Shown: positions 1-6,603, numbered from the stretch's first letter. The stretch: DNA of 7,608 nt from JAVVEZ01 sp032250895 (GCA_032250895.1 JAVVEZ010000123.1:1-7608); one strand, 5' to 3'. Translations and numbers: made by a program. The notes: generated from the sequence alone by a model not told the origin.

Positions 1-17
1 TTTCGGGAAAAACCCTG

Positions 18-272
18 TCAAGCACTTTTTTCAAAAAATTGTGCTGAATAGTTACCAAATTCATTTGCCGTTTCTGTCAGATAAATACTGAAATTGCCAT
101 GTTGTAGACATTGACCACCCACGAATAAAATACAAATATCTGTAAAATAGCTTGTGAAATACGCCAAATTATCCCACCACAAAAACCCTAAGGTGGGCAC
201 TTGTGCAAATGAAGGTCTCGGATATATATTCAGCGCAAACATGATTGCCAGCATAAAGTATGTTTTTTTCAT
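18..272 (-). CDS. Small exported hypothetical protein (84 aa)
   Basis: I do not recognise this protein. Residues 1-23 look like a Sec signal peptide: a short basic start (MKK), a hydrophobic core and a likely cleavage after SFA (residue 23). The mature part would be about 61 residues, rich in aromatic residues (WW at 32-33, many F and Y), with two cysteines (C47 and C55) that could form a disulfide in the periplasm. The ATG start is supported by a good ribosome binding site, AAGGGAG on the - strand (288-282), 9 bases before the start. It lies in AT-rich DNA unlike the neighbouring core genes and points away from proC. A promoter-like sequence lies about 130 bases upstream (402-430). The signal peptide and ribosome site favour a real gene. 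Function is unknown; a secreted or periplasmic factor is inference only. Confidence 0.55.
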   Translation of the reverse strand: MKKTYFMLAIMFALNIYPRPSFAQVPTLGFLWWDNLAYFTSYFTDICILFVGGQCLQHGNFSIYLTETANEFGNYSAQFFEKSA

Positions 273-401
273 GTTACAAGACTCCCTTTTTTGAATTAGA
301 TGCCAATATAATCAAGGTCATTAAAGGATTTCAGATGTAATCAGAAAGGGAACAACAAAAAACTCCATTTTCTTGATGTCCTGTTACGGCGGGACAACAT
401 A

Positions 402-430
402 TAAATACCCCCCCCCAATTTCAATGTCAA
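402..430 (-). promoter_or_regulatory. Promoter-like sequence with a G9 tract in the spacer
   Basis: Read on the - strand, a perfect -35 hexamer TTGACA (430-425) is followed by a 17-base spacer (424-408) that ends in nine consecutive G. A weak -10 candidate TATTTA (407-402) follows, matching the consensus at only 3 of 6 bases. The nearby TATATG fits better but would need a shorter spacer. Transcription would start near 395 and lead, after a leader of about 120 bases, into the small exported protein gene. A homopolymer between -35 and -10 is the arrangement known from phase-variable promoters such as Neisseria porA. That this one varies is inference. Confidence 0.4.
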
Positions 431-475
431 GTAAAAATTAGTGAAATTTTTATTTTTTGTGATGGCAAAATACCA

Positions 476-633
476 TTACTTCGGGATGATATTGAAAAAC
501 TCTTCAGACACAATATCCACCCGAGCTGCCCCTTTTTCGTAATAGGTCGTAAATCTTCGTAATAGGTCGTAAATCTGTAGGTATAGAACCGTTTTTCAGT
601 TTCCTGACTCGTTGTTTGCCCTTGGCTTGCCAA
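476..633 (-). pseudogene. Gene remnant broken by a 20-bp tandem duplication
   Basis: The frame can be read from a TTG at 633-631; an in-frame TAG lies 7 codons further upstream and no ATG intervenes. It is interrupted by two perfect copies of a 20-bp unit (537-576). Because 20 is not a multiple of 3, the second copy shifts the frame, and the frame as it stands runs on to a stop at 427. If one copy is removed, the frame continues as EKGAARVDIVSEEFFNIIPK and stops at TAA (478-476). That tail has the charged and hydrophobic mix of a normal protein end, whereas the present tail does not. The restored peptide would be about 45 residues. A perfect TATAAT lies upstream on the - strand (671-666) but without a convincing -35. 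It may be the C-terminal scrap of a larger gene or a small broken gene. I do not recognise the family. Confidence 0.35.
537..576. repeat. Perfect 20-bp tandem duplication
   Basis: The unit TCGTAATAGGTCGTAAATCT occurs twice without a gap, at 537-556 and 557-576, with no mismatch. The lack of divergence suggests a recent slippage event. It lies inside the - strand remnant and shifts its reading frame. Confidence 0.95.
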
Positions 634-757
634 ACTCGCGATATCCAGAACCTAATTCATTTGCGATTATAGTGACCGTGTTGCACCGTGGTGGCTCCCC
701 TGGGGGGTGGCCCTGCGCTGAAGCTCAGGCGCCCGGCTGCCCGGAATGGTTTTATTT

Positions 758-786
758 TTCTCCCGGCAAAGCACATACGTTACAAT
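758..786 (+). promoter_or_regulatory. Possible proC promoter
   Basis: TACAAT at 781-786 is a good -10 candidate, 33 bases before the proC ATG, and follows a T-rich stretch (750-759) that offers only a poor -35. A promoter is expected here because AT-rich foreign-looking DNA separates proC from any upstream gene. The assignment is weak. Confidence 0.3.
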
Positions 787-819
787 AGGGCCTTTTACCC
801 TGGTTCACTCACGGACATC

Positions 820-1665
820 ATGGCTTTGACGGACACGAGCATTGGCTTTATCGGCGCCGGCAACATGGCAGGCGCCCTGATCCGGGGCCTGCTGGCCACA
901 GGCAGGCCCGCGGATTCCCTGTGGGCATCGGATACCGATCAGGCCAGGCTGCAACAATGGCATGCCGAGTGCGGAATTCATACCGGCACGGACAATCAGC
1001 AGTTGGTCCGCGAGGTCCAGGTGCTGGTGCTGGCGGTGAAACCCCAGAGCATGGAGGCTGTCGTCAGGCAGCTGCGTCCGGCCCTGGAGGACAGCAAGGT
1101 ACTGCTGATCTCGGTTGCCGCCGGTATCACCCTGGACAGACTGGCCGCCTGGTCGCCGCCACGACAGGCCATCGTGCGCTGCATGCCCAATACGCCGGCC
1201 CTGGTCCTGAGCGGAGCCAGCGCCCTGTTTGCCAATGCGCACACCACGATGGCACAGAAGGCCCTGGCCGCGCAGCTGCTGGCGGCGGTGGGCACAGTCA
1301 CCTGGCTCCGGGTCGAACAGGATATGGATGCCGTCACTGCCCTGTCCGGTTCGGGACCGGCTTATTTCTTTCTGCTGATGGAAGCCATGCAGGAGGCGGC
1401 GGTCGGCCTGGGACTGAGCCCGGAGGTCGCCCGGGATTTGTGTGTGCAAACCGCGCTCGGTGCTGCTAAATTAGCGGGCGCAGACGGCGCCGATGCCGCC
1501 GAACTGCGGCGCCGGGTGAGTTCTCCCGGAGGCACCACGGAGGCTGCCATTGCCCAGTTTGAAAAAGAGGGTTTCCAGGCGATGGTGGGCCGGGCCCTGC
1601 TCGAGGCCGCGCGGCGCTCCCGGGAATTGTCCTCCCTGCCGGGCCAGATGGACCAGAGTACCTAG
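820..1665 (+). CDS. proC: Pyrroline-5-carboxylate reductase (ProC)
   Basis: ProC catalyses the last step of proline synthesis, reducing 1-pyrroline-5-carboxylate to proline with NAD(P)H in the cytoplasm. The protein is 281 residues, the usual family length. It opens with the Rossmann nucleotide-binding motif GFIGAGNMAGALIRG (residues 9-23), then shows VLAVKPQ (70-76) and RCMPNTPAL (120-128). The C-terminal dimer domain carries the signature ALSGSGPAYFF (174-184) and the loop SSPGGTTEAAI (234-244). The frame is open back to 688, but the ATG at 820 places the Rossmann motif at the normal distance from the N-terminus; the extra upstream residues have no family counterpart, so 820 is chosen. The ribosome site is weak. 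The stop codon TAG runs into a repeat element, its last base being the first base of that element's inverted repeat. yggS, often directly upstream in relatives, is not present in the window. Confidence 0.96.
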   Translation: MALTDTSIGFIGAGNMAGALIRGLLATGRPADSLWASDTDQARLQQWHAECGIHTGTDNQQLVREVQVLVLAVKPQSMEAVVRQLRPALEDSKVLLISVAAGITLDRLAAWSPPRQAIVRCMPNTPALVLSGASALFANAHTTMAQKALAAQLLAAVGTVTWLRVEQDMDAVTALSGSGPAYFFLLMEAMQEAAVGLGLSPEVARDLCVQTALGAAKLAGADGADAAELRRRVSSPGGTTEAAIAQFEKEGFQAMVGRALLEAARRSRELSSLPGQMDQST

Positions 1666-1827
1666 GAGCCTGTCGGACTCAGGTGTTCGTAGCGAGGCGA
1701 GTGGGAAATCGAGTCCATTTTTTCGGTCTTTTGAGGCGAATAGTGGGGTCTATTTAACGAAAAAGAGCGGAAAAAGGGGCCGATTTCCCGCCGCCGCAGT
1801 AGAACTATCCTGAGTCCGACAGGCTCC
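1665..1827. mobile_element. 163-bp MITE-like element with 19-bp terminal inverted repeats
   Basis: The left end GGAGCCTGTCGGACTCAGG (1665-1683) is perfectly repeated in inverted form at 1809-1827. No transposase is encoded, which fits a non-autonomous, internally deleted derivative of an insertion sequence. The first 96 bp (1665-1760) recur at 7439-7534 with a single mismatch (T1749 against C7523). I see no clear target duplication at the ends. It separates proC from yggT, which are adjacent in relatives, and its long stem could end or weaken transcription from proC. The parent IS family is not recognised. Confidence 0.75.
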
Positions 1828-1829
1828 CA

Positions 1830-1913
1830 GGGAAGCTCTGATTGACTCGTCATCCCGGCGCGGCAGGCCGGGCTCCGGCTTATTGACGACATGAAGCTGA
1901 TTCAGAGCTTCCC
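1830..1913. repeat. 84-bp nested palindromic element
   Basis: The ends GGGAAGCTCTGA (1830-1841) and TCAGAGCTTCCC (1902-1913) are perfect 12-bp inverted repeats. Inside lie a second pair, TCGTCA (1847-1852) with TGACGA (1884-1889), and a third, CCCGGC (1854-1859) with GCCGGG (1867-1872). The element starts two bases after the MITE-like element ends. It resembles small intergenic repeats or a tiny MITE, and as RNA it would fold into a branched hairpin. It carries no gene. Confidence 0.65.
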
Positions 1914-1956
1914 CAACACGCTACTGACGTACTGACAAGAGAGGAATGAAACAGAC

Positions 1957-2550
1957 ATGGCAAGTTCCCTGGGACAGGCACTCATCCTGCTCATCAATAC
2001 CGTCGGGGGAATTTTCCTGCTGGCGGTGCTGCTACGCTTTCTGCTGCAGGCCACCGGCGCCGATTTTTACAATCCGGTGTCCCAGGCCATCGTCAAACTG
2101 ACCTCGTCCAGCCTGCGTCCCCTGCGCCGCATCATTCCCGGTTTCCGGGGTCTGGACTTTGCCGCGCTGGTGCTGGCACTGCTGGTCAATACCCTGGCCT
2201 CCGCGCTGATGGTGTTCGCGGCCGGCTTTGCATTGCCCGACCTGGGCACCCTGATCAGTTGGGCCTTTGTCGGCATCCTCGCCTTCATCCTCAATATTTA
2301 CTTCTATGGCCTGCTGATCTCCATCATCGCCAGCTGGATTGCGCCTTACAGTGGCAACCCGATCCTGATGCTGGTGCAGCAACTGATGGAGCCCCTGCAG
2401 TCGCTGTTCCGCCGGGTGATTCCGCCCATGGGCGGGCTGGACTTTTCACCCATCTTCATCTTCCTGGGCATCCAGATGCTCGAGATCATTTTCATCGCCA
2501 ACTTTGTCAGGGGGCTGCGCCTGCCCGCGCAACTGGTCATCGGTGTTTGA
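1957..2550 (+). CDS. yggT: YggT family integral membrane protein
   Basis: This 197-residue inner-membrane protein consists of two YggT repeats. The first (about residues 5-90) and second (about 105-190) each contain two hydrophobic segments around a conserved basic stretch. They align visibly: NPVSQAIVKL with LRPLRRIIPGFRGLDF in the first, NPILMLVQQL with LQSLFRRVIPPMGGLDF in the second. This doubled form is typical of gammaproteobacterial YggT; single-repeat versions occur elsewhere. The molecular role is not firmly known; relatives have been linked to osmotic and membrane stress and, in plastids, to cytochrome assembly and organelle division. The ATG has a GAGG ribosome site 12 bases upstream (1941-1944). 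In relatives yggT follows proC directly, but here two repeat elements intervene, so it may depend on read-through or on a promoter inside the repeats. Confidence 0.92.
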   Translation: MASSLGQALILLINTVGGIFLLAVLLRFLLQATGADFYNPVSQAIVKLTSSSLRPLRRIIPGFRGLDFAALVLALLVNTLASALMVFAAGFALPDLGTLISWAFVGILAFILNIYFYGLLISIIASWIAPYSGNPILMLVQQLMEPLQSLFRRVIPPMGGLDFSPIFIFLGIQMLEIIFIANFVRGLRLPAQLVIGV

Positions 2551-2567
2551 GGATCGACCGGACTTGT

Positions 2568-2591
2568 CATGAAACGACTCATGAAACGACT
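2568..2591 (+). repeat. Perfect 12-bp tandem repeat before metX
   Basis: CATGAAACGACT occurs twice in a row (2568-2579 and 2580-2591). Since 12 is a multiple of 3, the duplication keeps the frame of a 13-codon reading frame, MKRLMKRLRQQHD (2569-2610), whose stop overlaps the metX start region. That reading frame has no clear ribosome site and may be accidental. Confidence 0.9.
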
Positions 2592-2602
2592 GCGGCAGCA
2601 AC

Positions 2603-3799
2603 ATGACTAAAATCATCCCCCCGGATTCCGTCGGCATCGTCAAGCCCCAGTGCATTGCCTTCGAGGAACCCCTGCTGCTGCGCAGCGGCAATGTGATCCC
2701 CCGCTACGACCTGATGGTGGAAACCTATGGCGAACTGAATGCAGAGCGCTCCAATGCCGTGCTGATCTGTCATGCTCTCAGCGGTGATCATCACGCGGCG
2801 GGTTATTATCGGGAAGACGACGACAAGGAAAAACCCGGCTGGTGGGACTGCTGCATCGGGCCGGGCAAGGCCTTCGACACCAACAAATTCTTTGTCGTTT
2901 GTCTGAACAACCTGGGCGGCTGTGCCGGCAGCACCGGCCCCTCGTCCATCAATCCCGACACTGGCAGGCCCTTTGGTCCGGACTTTCCCATCATCACAGT
3001 CAGAGACTGGGTCCACAGCCAGGCCCGGCTGGCCGATTACCTGGGCATCGAATGCTGGGCGGCGGTGATCGGCGGCAGTCTGGGTGGCATGCAGGTCATG
3101 CGCTGGGCCATCAGCTATCCCGAGCGGCTGCGCAATGCCATCGTGATTGCCGCCGCGCCCAAGCTCTCCGCGCAGAATATCGCCTTCAACGAAGTCGCCC
3201 GCCAGTCCATCACCAGCGACCCCGACTTCCACAACGGCCGCTATTACGACCATGACACCTTTCCCAAGAAGGGTTTGATGCTGGCCCGCATGGTGGGGCA
3301 CATCACCTACCTGTCGGACAATGCCATGCGCGACAAATTCGGCAAGAATGGCAGCAAGAGCAATCTGGGCCGCGACCTGCTCACCGGCAAACTGAGCTTT
3401 GGTTTTGATGTCGACTTCCAGGTGCAGCGTTACCTGCAATACAAGGGCGAAACGTTCTCCGTCAGCTTCGATGCCAACACCTACCTGCTGATCACCAAGA
3501 CCCTGGATTATTTTGACCCCTCGGTTGATTATGAGGGTGATTTCAGCAAGGCCTTTGCCCGCAGTCAGTGCCGCTTTCTGGTGGTATCCTTCAGCAGTGA
3601 CTGGCGCTTTCCTCCGGAACGATCCCGGGAAATCGTCAATGCGCTGCTGCAGGCCAAGAAAGCTGTCAGCTATCTGGCCATCGATGCCGATGGCGGCCAT
3701 GACGCCTTTCTGCTGCCCATTCCACGCTATATCGATGACCTGAAAGCCTTCATGTCCGGCGTGGAACGCGAGCTGTTGCATGACGAAGGGGGAGCCTGA
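2603..3799 (+). CDS. metX: Homoserine O-acyltransferase MetX, probably succinyl-specific
   Basis: MetX activates homoserine by transferring an acyl group from acyl-CoA to its hydroxyl, the committed step of methionine synthesis. It is an alpha/beta-hydrolase-fold enzyme of 398 residues, a normal length. The nucleophile elbow GGSLGGMQ (157-164) gives Ser159; D333 (in SSDW) and H366 (in GGHDAF) complete the expected triad. Other family blocks are NAVLICHALSGDHHAAGYY (51-69), NNLGGCAGSTGPSSINP (102-118) and KLSAQNIAFNEVARQSI. The close match to Pseudomonas MetX, including the HALSG-HHAAG block, and the metW partner suggest succinyl-CoA as donor despite the frequent label acetyltransferase; this is inferred, not read from a diagnostic residue. 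The ATG at 2603 puts the SVGIVKPQ motif at the usual place; the ribosome site is poor. The stop overlaps the metW start by one base (TGATG), pointing to translational coupling. Confidence 0.95.
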   Translation: MTKIIPPDSVGIVKPQCIAFEEPLLLRSGNVIPRYDLMVETYGELNAERSNAVLICHALSGDHHAAGYYREDDDKEKPGWWDCCIGPGKAFDTNKFFVVCLNNLGGCAGSTGPSSINPDTGRPFGPDFPIITVRDWVHSQARLADYLGIECWAAVIGGSLGGMQVMRWAISYPERLRNAIVIAAAPKLSAQNIAFNEVARQSITSDPDFHNGRYYDHDTFPKKGLMLARMVGHITYLSDNAMRDKFGKNGSKSNLGRDLLTGKLSFGFDVDFQVQRYLQYKGETFSVSFDANTYLLITKTLDYFDPSVDYEGDFSKAFARSQCRFLVVSFSSDWRFPPERSREIVNALLQAKKAVSYLAIDADGGHDAFLLPIPRYIDDLKAFMSGVERELLHDEGGA

Positions 3800-4389
3800 T
3801 GCGCGCTGACCTGGAGATCATTCAGCAATGGATTGAACCGAACAGCCGGGTGCTGGACCTGGGCTGCGGCGACGGCGCCCTGCTGCAGCGCCTGAAACAG
3901 GACAAGAACGTCAGCGACTGCGGTCTTGAAATCGACCCGGCCCAGATCAGGCAGTGCCTGGCCCTTGGCATCAACGTGATCGAACAGGACCTGGACCAGG
4001 GGCTCAGCAATTTTGAATCGGGCAGTTTCGACACCGTGGTGCTTGCCCACACCCTGCAGGCCGTCCATCGGCCGGACCTGCTGGTGGAAGAAATGCTGCG
4101 GGTGGGCCGGAGCTGCATCATCACCTTTCCCAATTTCGCTTACTGGCCCTATCGTCTTTATCTGCTGGGCCGGGGCCGCATGCCGGTATCGCGCTTTCTG
4201 CCCTATGCCTGGTATGACACGCCCAATATTCATTTCTGCACGGTACGTGATTTTGATACCCTGTGTGCCGAACGCGGCATAAGGATTCTGCATCGGACCG
4301 TTCTCGACGACAGTTACCGCAGCACGGCCTTAATGACCTTCAATCCCAACTTCTTTGGCATGAATGCCCTCTACCACATTAGCCGATAA
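3799..4389 (+). CDS. metW: MetW, methionine biosynthesis partner of MetX
   Basis: MetW is a 196-residue protein with a class I S-adenosylmethionine methyltransferase fold. The glycine-rich motif VLDLGCGDGALLQRL (18-32) opens the domain, as expected of motif I. Later blocks VVLAHTLQAVHRPDLLVEEMLRVG and TFPNFAYWPYRL are characteristic of MetW. In Pseudomonas and related bacteria MetW is required together with MetX for methionine synthesis, and it is thought to support or regulate the acyltransferase rather than to methylate a small molecule. The one-base overlap with metX supports equal production of both partners. The family match is clear; the biochemical role is known only from relatives. 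Confidence 0.93.
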   Translation: MRADLEIIQQWIEPNSRVLDLGCGDGALLQRLKQDKNVSDCGLEIDPAQIRQCLALGINVIEQDLDQGLSNFESGSFDTVVLAHTLQAVHRPDLLVEEMLRVGRSCIITFPNFAYWPYRLYLLGRGRMPVSRFLPYAWYDTPNIHFCTVRDFDTLCAERGIRILHRTVLDDSYRSTALMTFNPNFFGMNALYHISR

Positions 4390-4394
4390 GTCTT

Positions 4395-4838
4395 ATGAAA
4401 CAGTTCAAATACCGCTTTCTGTCCACCCTGATGCTGCTGCTCTCAGCGTCCCTGCAAGCGGAACAGGCACAGGATTTTGGTGCCTATACGGTGCACTACA
4501 TTGCCGTGAACTCGACCTTTCTGGATCCTGAAATCGCCCGCCAATACGGTATCACCCGCAGCGAGCGCCGCGGCTTCGTGAATATTTCCGTGCTGAAAAA
4601 CAGCGCCGACGGCAACGGTCCGGCAGTAAGCGCGCACATCGAAGGCCTCAAAAAAAACCTGCTGCAGCAGGCACAGCCCCTGAACTTTACGGAAATCCGC
4701 GAGGCTCAGGCCATTTACTACCTGGGTGAGTTTGACTTCTCCAATGCGGAAACGCTGCGCTTCGAGCTGCAGATTCAACCTGAAGCCCGGGGCCCGGTTT
4801 ATCCCCTGACCTGGACTACCCGGCTCTACAGCGATTGA
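4395..4838 (+). CDS. DUF4426 family exported protein
   Basis: This 147-residue protein begins with a clear Sec signal peptide: basic KQFKYR, a hydrophobic core LSTLMLLLSASL, and a likely cleavage after LQA (residue 22). The mature part starts near EQAQDFGAYTVHYIAVNSTFL, a block typical of the DUF4426 family (Pseudomonas PA0388 and relatives), which sits between metW and rdgB in many gammaproteobacteria. It should be periplasmic, probably a small beta-rich domain. There are no cysteines in the mature part and no lipobox. It begins 5 bases after metW and ends 5 bases before rdgB, so it is almost certainly co-transcribed. Function is unknown; the conserved location gives no direct hint. Confidence 0.85.
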   Translation: MKQFKYRFLSTLMLLLSASLQAEQAQDFGAYTVHYIAVNSTFLDPEIARQYGITRSERRGFVNISVLKNSADGNGPAVSAHIEGLKKNLLQQAQPLNFTEIREAQAIYYLGEFDFSNAETLRFELQIQPEARGPVYPLTWTTRLYSD

Positions 4839-4843
4839 GTCCC

Positions 4844-5458
4844 ATGCAGGAAATCGTCCTTGCCAGCGGCAATGCCGCCAAGTTGCGGGAACTTCAGGAA
4901 ACCCTGGGGTCTGCCCATATCCGCTTCATCCCCCAAACCGGGCTGGCCATTCCGGATGCCGTGGAGGATGGCCTGAGTTTTGTCGAAAACGCCCTTATCA
5001 AGGCCCGCCATGCCAGCCAGCTCAGTGGCCTGCCCGCGCTGGCCGATGACTCGGGTCTGGAAGTGGATGCGCTCGGGGGTGAACCGGGCATTCATTCCGC
5101 CCGCTATGCGGCCGATGAATATGAAAACGGTGCCAATGGCAACAGTGACGATGAAGCCAACAACCGTAAACTGCTGGAACGGCTCGCCGCCGTGCCGATG
5201 GCACAGCGCAGTGCCCGCTTTCACTGTGTCATTGTTTTCATGCGCCATGCCCGGGACCCGGTGCCACTGATCTGCCAGGGCAGCTGGGAAGGGCGCATCC
5301 TGCCGGCTCCCGTCGGCCATCATGGTTTCGGCTATGATCCGCTGTTCTATGTGCCCAGCCATGACTGTAGCTCGGCCCAGCTCCCGCCTGAAATCAAGAA
5401 CCGGCTCAGCCACCGGGGCCAGGCCATCCGTCAGTTACTGGCGCGCTGGGCACCATGA
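4844..5458 (+). CDS. rdgB: dITP/XTP pyrophosphatase (RdgB/HAM1 family)
   Basis: RdgB hydrolyses non-canonical purine triphosphates (dITP, ITP, XTP) to monophosphates and pyrophosphate, keeping deaminated purines out of DNA and RNA. The 204-residue protein has all family blocks: the N-terminal VLASGNAAKLREL (5-17), FVENALIKA (46-54), the catalytic LADDSGLEVDAL (66-77) with Asp69 at the E. coli position, GIHSARYA (82-89), GFGYDPLF (161-168) and the C-terminal KNRLSHRGQA (185-194). A TTG three codons upstream (4835) is possible, but the ATG at 4844 puts the substrate-binding motif at the usual distance from the start. The end overlaps the hemW start by four bases (ATGA), indicating coupled translation. 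Confidence 0.95.
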   Translation: MQEIVLASGNAAKLRELQETLGSAHIRFIPQTGLAIPDAVEDGLSFVENALIKARHASQLSGLPALADDSGLEVDALGGEPGIHSARYAADEYENGANGNSDDEANNRKLLERLAAVPMAQRSARFHCVIVFMRHARDPVPLICQGSWEGRILPAPVGHHGFGYDPLFYVPSHDCSSAQLPPEIKNRLSHRGQAIRQLLARWAP

Positions 5459-6603
5459 GTTCCCCACCCCCGACTCTGCCGCCGCTGAGTCTCTACATTC
5501 ACGTGCCCTGGTGTGTGCGCAAATGTCCCTACTGCGATTTCAACTCGCATCAACAGTCCGGGGAACTGCCTGAAGCAGCCTACATCCAGGCGCTGCTGGA
5601 CGATCTGCGCATGGACCTGCCCTATGTGCAAGGTCGCCCCCTGCAATCCATCTTCATCGGCGGCGGCACCCCCAGCCTGTTTTCCGCCGACGCCTATGCC
5701 AGGCTGCTGACGGCCATCGCCGATCTGCTCGACTTTGCGCCAGATATCGAAATTACCCTGGAGGCCAACCCCGGCACCTTTGAGCAAAAAAAATTCGGCG
5801 ATTTTCGCCGCACCGGCATCAACCGCCTGTCCATCGGCGTGCAGAGTTTCAACGATGTCCTGCTGAAAAAACTGGGCCGCATCCACAACGCCGGGGAAGC
5901 CCTGCGGGCGGCGGCCATCGCCCACGAGGCCGGCTTCGGCAATTTCAATCTGGATCTCATGTTTGGCCTGCCCGGACAAAGCCGGCAGCAGGCGCTGCAG
6001 GATCTGGAAAACGCCGTGGCCTGCAAGCCCCGGCATATTTCCTGGTACCAGCTCACCCTCGAACCGAATACCGAATTTTATCGCTTCCCCCCGGCGCTGC
6101 CGGACGACGACGAGATTCATGAGATCCACAGCGCCGGCCAGGCCCTGCTGGCCAACCGGGGTTTTTCCCGCTATGAAATTTCCGCCTATGCCAGGCCCGG
6201 GCAGCAGGCCCGGCACAATCTCAATTATTGGCAGTTCGGTGATTACCTGGGCATTGGTGCCGGTGCCCACGGCAAACTGACCCTGGCGGCGGGCGATATC
6301 ATTCGTACCCGCAAGACCCGCCAGCCCGGACATTACCTGGACCTGCACAAGGTCTTTACGGCCGAAACCCGCAGCGTGGCCAAGAGCGAGCTGCCACTGG
6401 AATTCATGATGAATGCCTTGCGGCTGTCGGACGGGGTCCCCCTGCAACTGTTTGCGGCCCGAACCGGTCTTGCCCTGAGCCAGGTGCAGCCCGCGCTGGA
6501 CCAGCTCCAGGCCAGAGGCCTGCTGGAATGCAATGCGGACAATATCCGGCCCAGCGCCAAGGGTCTGCTGTTTCTGAACGAACTGTTGCTGGCCTTCATG
6601 TAA
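5455..6603 (+). CDS. hemW: Radical SAM heme chaperone HemW
   Basis: HemW belongs to the HemN-like radical SAM family and acts as a heme chaperone that delivers heme to membrane respiratory enzymes; it is not a coproporphyrinogen oxidase. The 382-residue length is typical. The Fe-S cluster motif C20-x3-C24-x2-C27 lies in PWCVRKCPYCDFNSH. The residue two places after C27 is Phe, where true HemN has a fourth cysteine, so the HemW assignment is preferred. GGGTPSLF (69-76) is the SAM-binding glycine block, and INRLSIGVQSFND and NLDLMFGLPGQ are further family signatures. The C-terminal HemN-type domain (about 300-382) includes the ELPLEFMMNALRL block. The gene overlaps rdgB by four bases and precedes fnr by 91 bases. 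Older databases call it hemN or yggW. Confidence 0.94.
   Translation: MSSPPPTLPPLSLYIHVPWCVRKCPYCDFNSHQQSGELPEAAYIQALLDDLRMDLPYVQGRPLQSIFIGGGTPSLFSADAYARLLTAIADLLDFAPDIEITLEANPGTFEQKKFGDFRRTGINRLSIGVQSFNDVLLKKLGRIHNAGEALRAAAIAHEAGFGNFNLDLMFGLPGQSRQQALQDLENAVACKPRHISWYQLTLEPNTEFYRFPPALPDDDEIHEIHSAGQALLANRGFSRYEISAYARPGQQARHNLNYWQFGDYLGIGAGAHGKLTLAAGDIIRTRKTRQPGHYLDLHKVFTAETRSVAKSELPLEFMMNALRLSDGVPLQLFAARTGLALSQVQPALDQLQARGLLECNADNIRPSAKGLLFLNELLLAFM

Noticed and set aside
345..400. Short - strand frame MLSRRNRTSRKWSFLLFPF as a leader peptide
   Set aside because: It starts at the -10 region of the proposed promoter with no ribosome site, so it would not be translated.
432..452. Perfect 8-bp inverted repeat TAAAAATT/AATTTTTA followed by a T-run, as a terminator
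   Set aside because: The stem is only A and T and would be too weak for an intrinsic terminator; such palindromes arise easily in AT-rich DNA.
402..600. CRISPR array suggested by the tandem repeat
   Set aside because: The two units are directly adjacent with no spacer, and there are only two.
688..819. N-terminal extension of proC from a GTG at 688
   Set aside because: The extra 44 residues have no counterpart in the ProC family and cover the probable promoter; the ATG at 820 fits the family.
805..1449. Long - strand open frame across proC (and similar long frames opposite metX and hemW)
   Set aside because: They are shadows of GC-rich coding sequence, with glutamine- and glycine-rich low-complexity translations and no start signals.
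2551..2602. SAM riboswitch or MetJ operator before metX
   Set aside because: The gap is only 52 bases, with no AGACGTCT-like boxes and no room for a known SAM riboswitch fold.
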